Part shown: positions 17,966 through 27,150 of the stretch, piece by piece
Layout: every line of letters starts with the position of its first letter
Position numbering within the stretch: position 1 is the stretch's first letter
DNA from: Syntrophobacter fumaroxidans MPOB
GTDB lineage: Bacteria; Desulfobacterota; Syntrophobacteria; Syntrophobacterales; Syntrophobacteraceae
Assembly: GCF_000014965.1 (NCBI RefSeq)
Contig: NC_008554.1
Coordinates: 3,956,001 to 4,020,000 of the forward strand
Length of the DNA: 64,000 nt
Reading direction: 5' to 3'
The notes under the pieces: generated by a model
The model's input: only the letters and a program-made list of their open reading frames with translations
Databases searched by the model: none
What the model was told of the DNA's origin: nothing
Program-made: the position numbers and the translations under genes

Positions 17966-19216
17966 TCAGACCCAGCCGCGCAGCCTGCATGCCTCGGCCA
18001 CTCGGGCTACGGACACGAGGTAGGCTGCCTCGCGGAGAGGCACCTGGTTGCGCCGGCTCATTTCAAGGACGCTCCGGAACGCGTGAGTCATCTTGCTGTC
18101 GAGCCTCTGGTGCACCTCCTGGAGTTCCCAGTAGAAGTTGTAGGCGTTTTGCACCTGTTCGAAGTAGGAAACGGTCACGCCTCCGGCATTGGCCAGGAAG
18201 TCCGGCAGCACGACGATGCCCTTGGCGTCCAGGATCGCGTCGGCCTCGGGCGCGGTCGGTCCGTTGGCCAGTTCGCAGACCATCGGGCAGCGGAGCCGCG
18301 ACGCATTGTCCCGGGTGATGGCGTTCTCGAGGGCCGCCGGGAACAGGACCGTCACATCCAACCCCAGCAGGTCGTCGTTGGTGATCGCGTCCGTGCCTGG
18401 GAATCCTTTGAGGGCTCCGGTCCTCGACTTGTGGTCGGCCAGCGCCCGGGCATCCATGCCCGCGGGGTTGACAACCCCGCCCTTGGAATCGGAAGCGGCC
18501 ACCAGCTTCAAGCCGAGGATCTCTTCGCCCAGGAGGGCCGCGTGATGGCCCACGTTGCCAAAGCCCATGACGGCCATGGTTCCGCCCTTGAGCTCGATGC
18601 CGTAGGCCGCCGCGGCTTCCCTCGTGACGTAGATGCCCCCTCGCGCCGTGGCGTCGCTGCGTCCCTGGGAGCCTCCCAGCGGAATCGGCTTTCCGGTAAT
18701 GACGCCGGGGTGATTCTCGCCCCGGATCGTTTCGTATTCATCCAGCATCCAGGCCATGATCTGGGGAGTCGTGTATACGTCGGGCGCCGGCACGTCCCTG
18801 CTGCCTCCGAGCGACCCGGCGACGGCGCGGATGTACGCGCGGGCGAGGCGTTCCTTTTCCGCTTCCGACAGCTCCTTGGGATTGCAGATGACGCCGCCCT
18901 TGCCGCCGCCGAGGGGAATGTCGACAACCGAGGTCTTCCATGTCATCCAGGCGGCCAAGGCCCTGACGGTGTCGATGGTCTCCTGCGGATGCCAGCGGAT
19001 GCCCCCTTTGGCGGGCCCCCTGGCGGTGTTGTATTGAACCCTGAACGCGTGAAAGATCTTCGTTGATCCGTCGTCCATTCTGACCGGGAGCGTCACCTTG
19101 ATTTCACGCATCGGCCAGCGCAACAGCTCGTGCGTCGCCGCGTCCAACCCGAGTCTTTCCGCGGCGTGATCCAGTTGCTGCTGGGCGATTCTGAACGGAT
19201 TGAATGTTTCGTCCAT
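17966..19216 (-). CDS. Glu/Leu/Phe/Val dehydrogenase (copy 1)
   Basis: NAD(P)-dependent amino-acid dehydrogenase of the glutamate dehydrogenase family, 416 residues, catalysing reversible oxidative deamination of glutamate or a related amino acid. It shows the substrate and catalytic region [39 protein letters not shown] and the Rossmann glycine motif [10 protein letters not shown], with Asp at the end of the second strand (AASDSKGG), which favours NAD. The C-terminal [18 protein letters not shown] block is present. The start ATG at 19216 follows AGGAG; the open frame to 19432 is an extension without family features. It follows the Usp gene on the same strand. A second copy lies at 43971-45230. 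Confidence 0.93.
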   Translation of the reverse strand: MDETFNPFRIAQQQLDHAAERLGLDAATHELLRWPMREIKVTLPVRMDDGSTKIFHAFRVQYNTARGPAKGGIRWHPQETIDTVRALAAWMTWKTSVVDIPLGGGKGGVICNPKELSEAEKERLARAYIRAVAGSLGGSRDVPAPDVYTTPQIMAWMLDEYETIRGENHPGVITGKPIPLGGSQGRSDATARGGIYVTREAAAAYGIELKGGTMAVMGFGNVGHHAALLGEEILGLKLVAASDSKGGVVNPAGMDARALADHKSRTGALKGFPGTDAITNDDLLGLDVTVLFPAALENAITRDNASRLRCPMVCELANGPTAPEADAILDAKGIVVLPDFLANAGGVTVSYFEQVQNAYNFYWELQEVHQRLDSKMTHAFRSVLEMSRRNQVPLREAAYLVSVARVAEACRLRGWV

Positions 19217-19421
19217 GGCTGACTCCTGTTGTGACGGACCTTGAATTGGACTCCCGGACGACGGAGCGTCGCCCGTGGAAAAACGATCCCGCGATTCCGG
19301 CATTCTCGAGCTGCGTGACGATGCGGAGGAAGGAGGACCGGTGAGCGCTCCAACGGGGAAAAACCCGCAAGCGAGGCCCGGAGGCAACGAAACCTCCGGT
19401 TGCGCCGCATCCGAGGCGCTT

Positions 19422-20366
19422 CTAGCCCACAAGCCACACGGCCCGGTCCCTGGCTGCCTGCATGAGCTTGTTGCTCACGCGGCCCATGTCGAATTCCTGC
19501 ACCGTTGACAAGCCCCTGCGTCCCACCACGATGGTTCCGAAGTTCATCCGCCCGGCCTCCTGGAGGAGCGTTCCCGCGCGGCTGAACACCTTCGAAAGGA
19601 TCCTGGCGGAAATCCGGTCGGCGGGAATCCCCGCGGCAACCAGCTTCTCGGTCGCTTTGCGAAAGACCGGTCGAATCCGGTTTGTGGCTTCCTCGACGTG
19701 CTTCTCGCGGTACTCCTCCGTGAACACTTCCTCGACGTCCCCCTGACCGCTCGACACGGAACGGACGACATGAACGAGCGCGATCTTCGGAGCGCTCCCG
19801 CGAGTCATTTCAGCTACGTACTCCACGGCCGCCATGGAACCCTCGGATGAATCGAGACCGATGAGGATGCCGGTCTGCTCGGGTTTGCCGCCCACGAGCC
19901 AGACCGTGGTGCCGGTAAGCTTGAGCGCCAGTTTCTGGGCAACGCCACCCAGGGAAAGGTCCTGCACGGTGCTCAGGCCCCGTCTCCCCAGGATCACGGC
20001 GCTGTATCCTCGAAGCCCTTCCTTGCCGATGTCCCGCGCGATGCCTTCCCGGCGTTCCCGGATTTCAACCCTGACGGCTTCCCCGGGGAATCCCGCATCC
20101 ACAAGAACCTGCCTGGAACGGTCCATAAAGTCGGAGATCTTTCTTTCCTGCTGCCTTTCCCATCCCCTGACCGTCTGGACCTTCTGGTGCCAAACGGGAT
20201 CCTTTTCCAGGTCCCAGAAGGCTTCCGGGACCTTGCTGCTGATATGCAGCAACACCAGCTCGCAACGGGAAGCGGGCAGAATCCCGCTCACGTACCCGAC
20301 GGTTTCGAACGACTGATAGGACCCGTCCACAACCAACAAGGCTCTCTTCTTCTGGTCGGCGCTCAT
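19422..20366 (-). CDS. Tandem-domain universal stress protein (Usp)
   Basis: Cytosolic stress protein of 314 residues built from two Usp (UspA-like) domains. Domain 1 starts [14 protein letters not shown] and domain 2 [20 protein letters not shown]. Each ends with a matching block, [20 protein letters not shown] and [20 protein letters not shown], close to the G-x2-G-x9-G(S/T) nucleotide motif but with Arg-Gly replacing the usual Ser/Thr, so ATP binding is uncertain. Start ATG 20366 has GAGGTTGAAG upstream. It sits between the P1 peptidase and the dehydrogenase in a same-strand run. Role beyond stress or energy-state binding is unknown. Confidence 0.88.
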   Translation of the reverse strand: MSADQKKRALLVVDGSYQSFETVGYVSGILPASRCELVLLHISSKVPEAFWDLEKDPVWHQKVQTVRGWERQQERKISDFMDRSRQVLVDAGFPGEAVRVEIRERREGIARDIGKEGLRGYSAVILGRRGLSTVQDLSLGGVAQKLALKLTGTTVWLVGGKPEQTGILIGLDSSEGSMAAVEYVAEMTRGSAPKIALVHVVRSVSSGQGDVEEVFTEEYREKHVEEATNRIRPVFRKATEKLVAAGIPADRISARILSKVFSRAGTLLQEAGRMNFGTIVVGRRGLSTVQEFDMGRVSNKLMQAARDRAVWLVG

Positions 20367-20455
20367 TCTTCAACCTCGTTCGATATTATGGGAATCGGGC
20401 GGCGGACCGGAGACTGCCGCGGTCGGCACCTCTCCGCCCGGTCTCGCACGTTACG

Positions 20456-21424
20456 TCACAGATCGGAATGGCACGGAATGGCATCGAGTGCCCGCGCATT
20501 GCGGACCGCCCTTATGATTGCCTCGGCCGTCGCCCGTGCCGCGAGTGCTCCGACGATGCTCACCTCGACCCCCTTGATCTCCCCCACGCTCAGAGCGAAA
20601 ATGGCATCTCCGTCGTGCATGGTGTGGGCGGGGTAGACCGTCCTGGCCATTCCGTCGTGCGCCATCTGGGCAACCTTGGTGAGCTGGGTTTTGTTGCATT
20701 TCACGTTGGTCGCAACGACACCGACGACGGTGGCCTGCCCATCGGGAAAGCCTTGAAATTGCTCGATTCGCATCAATTCGGCATCGGAGTCGACGAGCTC
20801 GAGACGGGTGCGGTCTTTTCTGGTTCCCGCCAGGATCTTGCGATTGTCCGGATCGACGACGTCGCCGAAGGCATTCACGACGAAAAGTGCGCCGACTCTT
20901 ACGCCGCGTGCGGCAAAGACGCAGGCGCTGCCGACGCCTCCCGCCATCGCCTGCTCGATGCCGTAGAGTTTGCCGACCGTGGCTCCTCGGCCCGCTCCGG
21001 TGTTCCCCTCCGCCACCGGGTCCGTGGAAGCCGAGACGCAGGCGGCGTAACCGAGCGCCGCATCGGGATAGACGGCCGACCGGTTGATGCTGAGGTCGAA
21101 GATCACGGCGCCTGCGACGATCGGAACGAGGCCGTGACCCGTGTCGAACCCGAGATTCCGTTCCCGCAGATACTGCCTCACTCCTCCCGCCACGTTGTGT
21201 CCGAATGCGCTGCCCCCGGTGAAAAACAACCCGTGCACCTGATCAACCAGGTTCAGGGGATAGAACGCATCGGTGCCGTAGGTCCCGGGAGCGCCGCCGC
21301 GGACATCGACGCCGGCAATCGCGCCCCCGCCGGGCAAAACAACGGTACAGCCGCTGGGGATACCGTCGAGTTCGGCGTGACCGACTCGAATTCCGTCAAT
21401 GGCGGTCAGGGTGTCGTTCTTCAT
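20456..21424 (-). CDS. P1-family aminopeptidase/amidase (DmpA-NylC group)
   Basis: Predicted self-processing N-terminal nucleophile hydrolase of 322 residues, the fold of L-aminopeptidase D-Ala-esterase (DmpA) and nylon oligomer hydrolase (NylC). Family blocks: GIRVGHAELD, VDVRGGAPGTYGTD, GLFFTGGSAFGHNVAGGV, and TQLTKVAQMAHDGMARTVYP. By position relative to the VVATN block the nucleophile would be Thr232, preceded by Ala231, with autocleavage expected there. That alignment is from memory and should be checked. The start ATG at 21424 lies 29 bases inside the upstream HD gene and has AAGGAAG, so the two are translationally coupled. Confidence 0.88.
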   Translation of the reverse strand: MKNDTLTAIDGIRVGHAELDGIPSGCTVVLPGGGAIAGVDVRGGAPGTYGTDAFYPLNLVDQVHGLFFTGGSAFGHNVAGGVRQYLRERNLGFDTGHGLVPIVAGAVIFDLSINRSAVYPDAALGYAACVSASTDPVAEGNTGAGRGATVGKLYGIEQAMAGGVGSACVFAARGVRVGALFVVNAFGDVVDPDNRKILAGTRKDRTRLELVDSDAELMRIEQFQGFPDGQATVVGVVATNVKCNKTQLTKVAQMAHDGMARTVYPAHTMHDGDAIFALSVGEIKGVEVSIVGALAARATAEAIIRAVRNARALDAIPCHSDL

Positions 21425-22181
21425 GGGCTTCTTCCTTGAAATGCTGCAGGAGGTATCGATAGATCTCCTTGCCGATATCGATCCCCGTCTGGATGATCTC
21501 GGGTCCGTACTGGCGGCCCGTGGGTGTTCGGAAGGTTTCGGCGATGCGGAGTGTGCCCGATATGCCCCAGGGAAAACGATCGATGAGCTCCCTGGGCGTG
21601 AGCCCCTGGTGGTCGGCTATGTGCCACAGTGTATGCAGGAAAGTGTCCGCCCCCCAGCGAAACTTGTCCGCGTCGTAGAGGCAGTCGCTGATCAGCTGAT
21701 AGGCCCGGCGCTTGCAAGGCGTTGGGGCAATGAAGGCTTCATGGTTCCTGATGGCCTCGCAAATGCACTTCGTCTCGTTCCTGCTTAAGGCGAACCGCTT
21801 CAGCACCTTCTCCGCTTCGATTGCGCCGACCTCCGCGTGATGCTCCCGGTCGCGGCAGATGTCGTGCAGCAAACCCGCGAGCAAGCCGAGCACCATCATC
21901 CTCTCGATGCCGAGGGGGTTGGCGGAAACGGACTGGCTTTCCACGAAAACCAGCGTCGCCGTGTCCATGCTGACTCGCGCGCTGTGAAACATGCCGTGTC
22001 CCAGGTCTTCCTGGAGCACGGGCTGCACGGTCTTGCGCATGAGCACCACCAGCGGATGGTTGAAATACAGCCTTCGGGCTAAAGCAATGGGCGCCTTGAA
22101 CCGGAAGTAGAATTCGGGAAGAGGATGTTTCGACGCGATTCGTTCCGCTTCCCGCTGCAATCTCCGAGTCATTTCATTCAT
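21396..22181 (-). CDS. HD-domain phosphohydrolase
   Basis: Protein of 261 residues with an HD metal-dependent phosphohydrolase domain: upstream histidine in LGHGMFHSARV, the HD pair in GLLAGLLHDICRDREHH, and further conserved His/Asp (IRNHEAF, DCLYDADKFRWGAD). It resembles HD proteins acting on nucleotides or phosphate esters, but no GYP motif is present, so this is not a c-di-GMP enzyme by motif. Start ATG at 22181 is my choice; a GTG at 22244 preceded by GGAAGG is possible. It overlaps the P1 peptidase gene by 29 bases. Confidence 0.8.
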   Translation of the reverse strand: MNEMTRRLQREAERIASKHPLPEFYFRFKAPIALARRLYFNHPLVVLMRKTVQPVLQEDLGHGMFHSARVSMDTATLVFVESQSVSANPLGIERMMVLGLLAGLLHDICRDREHHAEVGAIEAEKVLKRFALSRNETKCICEAIRNHEAFIAPTPCKRRAYQLISDCLYDADKFRWGADTFLHTLWHIADHQGLTPRELIDRFPWGISGTLRIAETFRTPTGRQYGPEIIQTGIDIGKEIYRYLLQHFKEEAHEERHPDRH

Positions 22182-22384
22182 GCGATGCCGCTCTTTGGAA
22201 ACGAAAAGGTTGAAGCGCCGTATTGCTGCCGGCGGCTTCCTCACCCGTGCCTTCCGCTACGCTCGAAGTGCGGGAATCGTCCCGCGGAGTCCGCCCCGGG
22301 ACGGCCGCCGAATTCCGGTCATCCGTCCGGTGAAGGCGACTCGGGAAGAAGGAGCCGTTGTGATTGAGTCCGCAAGAGCAAAGT

Positions 22385-22663
22385 TTAATGCAAACCGAAT
22401 TTTTCCGCAATCAATCGCCTGAACCGAGGCGCATAGATCATTTCGAAGGTCGCTTCCTTACCGGGGAAGAGCCGCAAGGCATGCGAGCGTGCTCCGGCCG
22501 CCAGCCGCTCGGCTTCTTCCATGGAAATCGAGGATTGCGCGATGAGGGAGAGGCACAAACCCACAATCCTCTGGAGACGGCGCAGCCGCTTTTCCTCCTC
22601 TTCCCGTTCCGAGTCGGTGTACGTGTGCGTCCGGATGTCGTTTCCTGCTTTCATCCCGTCCAT
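22385..22663 (-). CDS. Small hypothetical protein
   Basis: A 92-residue charged, helical protein: an Arg/Glu-rich stretch (SEREEEEKRLRRLQRI), a hydrophobic turn (VGLCLSLIAQ) and a conserved-looking tail (FEMIYAPRFRRLIAEKFGLH). No family recognised. It begins 5 bases after the cNMP-domain gene stops, so it is probably co-transcribed with it. The ATG at 22663 has a weak ribosome-binding site; an ATG at 22654 is an alternative. Confidence 0.6.
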   Translation of the reverse strand: MDGMKAGNDIRTHTYTDSEREEEEKRLRRLQRIVGLCLSLIAQSSISMEEAERLAAGARSHALRLFPGKEATFEMIYAPRFRRLIAEKFGLH

Positions 22664-22668
22664 GCTTT

Positions 22669-23184
22669 CTAGCCGCGCACGCCTTCGCTGATTTGGGTTT
22701 GCAGCAGCTTTTCCTCCATGTTCACGATGCGCCTGATCATCATGTCGAGCACCTTGAAGGCGATTTCCGGAAATTGGATCATCAGCTTCCGGAAACTCTC
22801 ACGGTCCAGGGAGAGACATTCCGCCGACGTGACGGCCCTGACCGAGAAAAGCCTGTTCACATCCGAGAGCAGGGCCATGCCTCCGAAGAAATCTCCCGGT
22901 TTGAATTCGTGCAGCAACACGGAATGTTCCTTCAATTCCCTGATCACCTGCAACCGGCCCGAGATGACGATGTAGCCGCGGTCACCGGAGTCTCCCTGGT
23001 GGAAGAGAAACTCCCCGGCCTGAAAGCACATCTTCCTGCTCAGATAGGCGTAAAGTTTCAACCGGGGCAGCGGAATGCCTGCAAAAACGGAAACGTTGCG
23101 CAGGATTTCGAGGCTGTCCTCGAGCTCGCAACGCCCTCTCGATGCAGGCGCACATTCGCTATTCCGTTCCGTGGGCAAGCTCAT
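22669..23184 (-). CDS. Cyclic-nucleotide-binding-fold (cNMP) domain protein
   Basis: 171-residue protein that is essentially one CAP_ED/cNMP-binding domain (LRNVSVFAGIPLPRLKLYAYLS, AGEFLFHQGDSGDRGYIVISG, FKPGDFFGGMALLSDVNRLFSVRAV) with a short C-terminal helix and no DNA-binding domain. In the phosphate-binding cassette the usual FGExAL reads FGGMAL, so the ribose-contacting glutamate is Gly here and cNMP binding is doubtful. Start ATG 23184 (AAGGGGG upstream) lies 26 bases inside the ABC transporter gene, implying coupled expression; it may regulate or be an accessory subunit of that transporter. Confidence 0.82.
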   Translation of the reverse strand: MSLPTERNSECAPASRGRCELEDSLEILRNVSVFAGIPLPRLKLYAYLSRKMCFQAGEFLFHQGDSGDRGYIVISGRLQVIRELKEHSVLLHEFKPGDFFGGMALLSDVNRLFSVRAVTSAECLSLDRESFRKLMIQFPEIAFKVLDMMIRRIVNMEEKLLQTQISEGVRG

Positions 23185-25654
23185 AGAAAAGCCCCCTTCT
23201 GTTCAGCAATTCGTCGTACTGCCCAATCTCCACGATTTTACCCGCCTTCATGACGGCGATCCGGTCGTAACCGCGAACGAGCTCCAGCCGATGAACGACG
23301 GCCACGAGAGTGGATTTGCCCCTGAGCTCATTGTTGAAGAGCGCCTGCACGCGTCCCTGGGAGGCGTTGTCCAGGCTGGCGGTGGCTTCGTCGAGAATGA
23401 GGATGTGGGGTTTCTTGAGCAGAGCACGCGCAATGGCGACTTTCTGCTTCTGGCCGCCCGAGAGCCTGTCACCCTTACTTCCCACGTTGAATTGTAACCC
23501 CACTTCCATCAGGTCTTCAAGCAAAGCCTCCGCTCGGAGCAGTTCCACGACCCGGTCGCGGACCCGTTCCATGGCGTGCGGATGGATCGCTTTGGCGCGG
23601 CCGAAAAGGATATTGTTCACAACATTCTGGGAAAAGAGATATTCGCATTGCCTGTAAAACGTGACGGCGTCGGGTTGCTTTTCCGAAATCCTGCGTACAA
23701 AGCTCCGCCGGGCCTCGAGAATCCGGGTTTGGAGGGCGAGCGGCAGGGAGGCCATCTTGTGCCTGGCGGGGATAAACCTGAGCGCCAACCGGAGCAACGC
23801 ATCCCGGTCTTGCGATGGGAGCGATTCCAATCCTCTGGGCAGGCGCTCGACCACCTCGCCGTAGGCCTCCATCTCTTCCGCGCGAATCGGGCTCGACTCA
23901 AAGAAGAACGCCTCATCCTCCAAGCCTTCCAGCAAGGATACCGTCTGCCTGGCGATGTCCTCCCCAAGCTCCAGGAGCGGAGCCACCAGGTCCTCATCAG
24001 ACAGGAACTTCCTGAAGAAGGCGTTGCGCGGCAGCCGCTCGAGGTCGTAGTCGGTGTTCTGCGAATGCCCGAAGACGATGTTTTCCCCGATGCTCATGGA
24101 ATGCTGGTATCGGTTCTCATCGAAGAAGTCGACGTCGTCTTCGAGCTCCTTTCCCCATCTGGCAAAGAAGACCTGCCTGGCGCCGATCAACCGCGCCGCC
24201 AGCTCCTCATGCCGGTCCGGGGAAAGCACCGCGTTGAGGCCTATGTTGAGAACATCCTCCGACAGGCCCACGGATTCCACCGCGGCCAGAACCTCGCCGC
24301 GCTCCGGGATCGGTCTGCCGTGACGGGGGGCGGTCGCGTTGAGCGAAGCGCAGGCATAGAGCAGATTTTCCAGGATGGTGCCGTCAAATATGAACGGATA
24401 CTGTGCGACATAGCCGACGTTTCGACCGACGTCGAGTTTGGACAGATCCTTCAATTCCATGCCGTCCACAAGAACATGGCCGAGGTCATAGCTGTAGAGC
24501 TGCCCCATGAGCATGGCAAGAGTGCTTTTCCCGCTTCCGGAGAGTCCGACGAGAGCGACCTGCTCGCCCGGCCCCACCTCCATCGAAATCCTGTCCAGGA
24601 TTCGAATCTCACCGTCGGCTAGAAAGGAGAGATCCTTGACTTCAATTCGGCCCTCGAGCTCACAGGGTTCTCTTTCCACGTCGGGAAGCATCCGGAACTC
24701 CGGCTTCTCGTCAAAGTATTCCATGATCTGCCGATACCTGACTCGGCTGTCCTGGAGACTCTGGTAATAATCCATCAGTTCCTTCCAGGGATCGTAGAGC
24801 TTTTCGTAGGCGGAAAGAAAAGCCACCAGAGCGCCCAGGTCGAAACGCCCCTGAATGGTGAAGTATCCTCCGACGAGGAACAGAATGAACGGACCGAGGC
24901 TTTGAAAGAAGTTGTTGGCGAACTTGATCAGGTACTTGACCTTGCCCATGGCATAGCGGACGGCAAATAACGGATCGGCATAACGGGAGAGCTTCAAGTT
25001 CTCGATCTGCCGCCCCGTGTTGCCCTGGACTTCGTGCATCCCCGAAACCGCCTCGCCGATCACGTTGCTCATGGATCGCGTCAGGTCGATGCGCTTCTGA
25101 TTCAGCCGGTTGAATCGTTTCTGCAAAAAGGGAATGATCAGGACTTCAACGGGATAGATGCAAAAACTCAAGGCGGCCAGGACCGGTTCGAGATAGGCCA
25201 GGTATGCCGCAAAAGCAACCAGCGTCAGGATATTGATGATGGGAATGGCCAGTGCCCCGCCCAGAAACTCCCCGATGACCGCCAGTTCCGATGTCAGAGA
25301 TGTGATCACCATCCCGGCCGAGGTGCGCCTGAAAAACGACAGGGGCAGGCTCAGGATGTGATCGTAGAGTTGGGTCCTGAGCTGGAGCAGAAGCTTCTGG
25401 CCGATGTATTCCTGCAGGAGATTGATCGTGTACTTCAGGACGCCCGCCAGCACCACGGCGCCCAAATACAGCCCGCAGTAGAGCAGCAGGAGCTCCAGTT
25501 TCTTCAGGGCGATCGCCTGGTTAACGATCCTCTTTTGCATTTCGAGTGGAAACACACGAAAGAAAAGTGTGCTCAGAATCAAAAAGAACAAAAGAATCTG
25601 AGCTCCGCGGTGACGTTCCAAGACCCACGAAAACAGGGATTTCTTGGTGATCAT
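23159..25654 (-). CDS. ABC exporter half-transporter with a large insertion in the ATPase domain
   Basis: Fused permease-ATPase of 831 residues, longer than the usual 580-620. An N-terminal type I exporter membrane domain (about 20-285) is followed by an ATPase with Walker A GLSGSGKST (370-378), Q-loop Gln418 (VGYVAQYPF), signature LSGGQ (731-735) and Walker B ILILDEATAS (751-760). About 310 residues separate the Q-loop from the signature, where about 60-80 is normal. The extra segment repeats the motif that follows Q-loops: TILENLLY (about 426-433), SIGENIVFGH (521-530) and NVVNNILFG (677-685). Start ATG 25654 has GGAG upstream; a TTG at 25684 is less likely. Substrate unknown. Confidence 0.88.
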   Translation of the reverse strand: MITKKSLFSWVLERHRGAQILLFFLILSTLFFRVFPLEMQKRIVNQAIALKKLELLLLYCGLYLGAVVLAGVLKYTINLLQEYIGQKLLLQLRTQLYDHILSLPLSFFRRTSAGMVITSLTSELAVIGEFLGGALAIPIINILTLVAFAAYLAYLEPVLAALSFCIYPVEVLIIPFLQKRFNRLNQKRIDLTRSMSNVIGEAVSGMHEVQGNTGRQIENLKLSRYADPLFAVRYAMGKVKYLIKFANNFFQSLGPFILFLVGGYFTIQGRFDLGALVAFLSAYEKLYDPWKELMDYYQSLQDSRVRYRQIMEYFDEKPEFRMLPDVEREPCELEGRIEVKDLSFLADGEIRILDRISMEVGPGEQVALVGLSGSGKSTLAMLMGQLYSYDLGHVLVDGMELKDLSKLDVGRNVGYVAQYPFIFDGTILENLLYACASLNATAPRHGRPIPERGEVLAAVESVGLSEDVLNIGLNAVLSPDRHEELAARLIGARQVFFARWGKELEDDVDFFDENRYQHSMSIGENIVFGHSQNTDYDLERLPRNAFFRKFLSDEDLVAPLLELGEDIARQTVSLLEGLEDEAFFFESSPIRAEEMEAYGEVVERLPRGLESLPSQDRDALLRLALRFIPARHKMASLPLALQTRILEARRSFVRRISEKQPDAVTFYRQCEYLFSQNVVNNILFGRAKAIHPHAMERVRDRVVELLRAEALLEDLMEVGLQFNVGSKGDRLSGGQKQKVAIARALLKKPHILILDEATASLDNASQGRVQALFNNELRGKSTLVAVVHRLELVRGYDRIAVMKAGKIVEIGQYDELLNRRGLFYELAHGTE

Positions 25655-25961
25655 GGATGAGATCTCCGGAGGTGGCAAGGGCAACGGACGCCGATCACCG
25701 TAACAACTTGACTCAGAAGCCTGGGAATGTCAACGGTGTCGAGGCTAACGACACGGTGTCGAGGCGCCGTCGGGTAATGTGAGGCGGTGTCCGGCGCGAA
25801 GGCCGAACAGGTTGACATTGAGGCTGGATGTTATTAGTAATCGTTACCAACAGCTGTAAGCACGGGTCGAAGTGCTCGGGTCATGCGGATTGATGGGCCG
25901 GCCGTTTCGGCCGTTATGTGTGCGGGGGTGATGAGCAAGCCGTGCTTTCGGGGATAACGCC
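25655..25961. other. Divergent intergenic region with small direct repeats
   Basis: About 300 bases between the ABC exporter and the PerR-like gene. The 13-mer ACGGTGTCGAGGC occurs at 25733-25745 and 25753-25765 (period 20), with a degenerate third copy just after. A sigma70-like promoter candidate with an overlapping palindrome lies at 25812-25847. The remaining leader contains a GGCCGGCCGTTTCGGCC hairpin. Confidence 0.45.
25812..25847 (+). promoter_or_regulatory. Putative promoter with PerR/Fur-type operator
   Basis: TTGACA at 25812-25817 and a TAGTAA-like -10 at 25835-25840 (17-base spacer). The -10 is overlapped by the inverted repeat GTAA-TCG-TTAC (25837-25847). Position just upstream of a Fur/PerR-family gene suggests autoregulation of the operon. 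The palindrome is only loosely like the known 7-1-7 PerR box. Confidence 0.4.
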
Positions 25962-26438
25962 ATGAAAATGGAAAATGTGCTCCAGCCTCGAGCCTTCAGA
26001 ATGACCTCCCAGCGGAGGACGATCCTGGAGGAGCTCAGAAACTGCCGGTGGCATCCCACCGCCGACGAGGTCTATGAGCGGGTGCGCCGAAAGTTGCCCA
26101 GAATCAGTCTGGGGACCGTTTACCGGAACCTGGAGGTTCTCGCCCTTCAAGGCACCATACGTAAGCTGGACATCTGCGGAAGGCAGAAGCGCTTTGACGC
26201 CGATCCGCGGATGCACTGCCACGTCAGGTGCCTTGAGTGCGGCGCCATGGATGACCTGCCGCTCGGAGATTCGACTTTATCCCGGGCTATCGGTGAGATC
26301 GACGCTTCCTATGAGATTCGTGAGGTTCGCTTGGAATTCCTGGGCCTTTGTCCGAAATGCAAGGCACCGGAGCGTGCCTGCCGGGACAGGGACACCCGGA
26401 GGGGGCACTCCGGCGGGGTGGGCCGGCCGGACACGTAG
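25962..26438 (+). CDS. Fur-family regulator, PerR-like
   Basis: 158-residue metal-dependent repressor of the Fur superfamily. The winged helix is MTSQRRTILEEL ... PRISLGTVYRNLEVL; the structural zinc site is C90/C93 and C130/C133 (CLECG, CPKC); the H85-C-H87 pair and FDADPRMH region supply regulatory-metal ligands. The operon with rubrerythrin and an FprA flavoprotein argues for a peroxide/O2-stress regulator rather than iron uptake. Start ATG 25962 is weakly supported by GGGGAT; ATG 25968 is possible. The C-terminal tail after residue 140 is Arg/Gly-rich and probably disordered. Confidence 0.87.
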   Translation: MKMENVLQPRAFRMTSQRRTILEELRNCRWHPTADEVYERVRRKLPRISLGTVYRNLEVLALQGTIRKLDICGRQKRFDADPRMHCHVRCLECGAMDDLPLGDSTLSRAIGEIDASYEIREVRLEFLGLCPKCKAPERACRDRDTRRGHSGGVGRPDT

Positions 26439-26540
26439 ATACGGCCGGACGGAGGCGCCGTGTTTGTCCTCGGGTGTTGAGCCCGCGAGTTGTCGCGGGT
26501 CAACAACGATCACTTCAACCATTTTGTGAGGAGATGGGTA

Positions 26541-27116
26541 ATGGGTCGGCTGAACGGAACGCAAACGGAGAAGAACCTGCTCATGGCGTTTGCCGGTGAG
26601 TCGCAGGCGCGCAATCGCTACTCGTATTTCGCGGGACAGGCGCGCAAAGAGGGGTTGATGCAGATTGCAGCCGTTTTCGAGGAGACCGCCAACCAGGAAA
26701 AGGAACACGCCAAGCGGTTCTTTCAGTTCCTGGAAGGCGGGGAGGTTGCCGTCGCCGCGGCATTTCCCGCGGGAGTCATCGGCGGCACCCTTGAGAACCT
26801 GAAAGCGGCCGCGGAAGGTGAGCACCACGAACACGCCGAGTTGTATCCGGATTTTGCCCGGGTGGCCCAGGCGGAAGGTTTCCACAACATCGCCAATGTC
26901 TTTCATGCGATTTCCGTTGCGGAGAAGCAGCACGAAAAGCGCTATCGGGAACTGGCCGAAAACATCGAAAAAGGCCGGGTGTTCAAGCGTGACGGCCATG
27001 TTGTCTGGCGCTGCCTGAACTGCGGCTACCTCCACGAAGCCCCCGAGGCTCCCACCACCTGTCCTGCGTGTTCTCACCCGCAGAGTTTTTTCGAGCTGCT
27101 CGGAGAGAACTGGTAA
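26541..27116 (+). CDS. Rubrerythrin
   Basis: Cytosolic non-heme iron peroxidase of 191 residues that reduces H2O2 in anaerobes. It has an N-terminal four-helix diiron domain (E20 in FAGESQARNRYSYFA; E53/H56 in NQEKEHAKRF; E94/E97; E128/H131 in VAEKQHEKRY) and a C-terminal rubredoxin-like Fe(SCys)4 domain (C158/C161 in CLNCGY, C174/C177 in CPAC). Start ATG 26541 follows GAGGAG. It lies between the PerR-like gene and the FprA gene on the same strand, so expression is likely induced by oxidants. Confidence 0.95.
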   Translation: MGRLNGTQTEKNLLMAFAGESQARNRYSYFAGQARKEGLMQIAAVFEETANQEKEHAKRFFQFLEGGEVAVAAAFPAGVIGGTLENLKAAAEGEHHEHAELYPDFARVAQAEGFHNIANVFHAISVAEKQHEKRYRELAENIEKGRVFKRDGHVVWRCLNCGYLHEAPEAPTTCPACSHPQSFFELLGENW

Positions 27117-27150
27117 GCCGCATAGTTTCCATTCAACAAAGGGGATTCAA

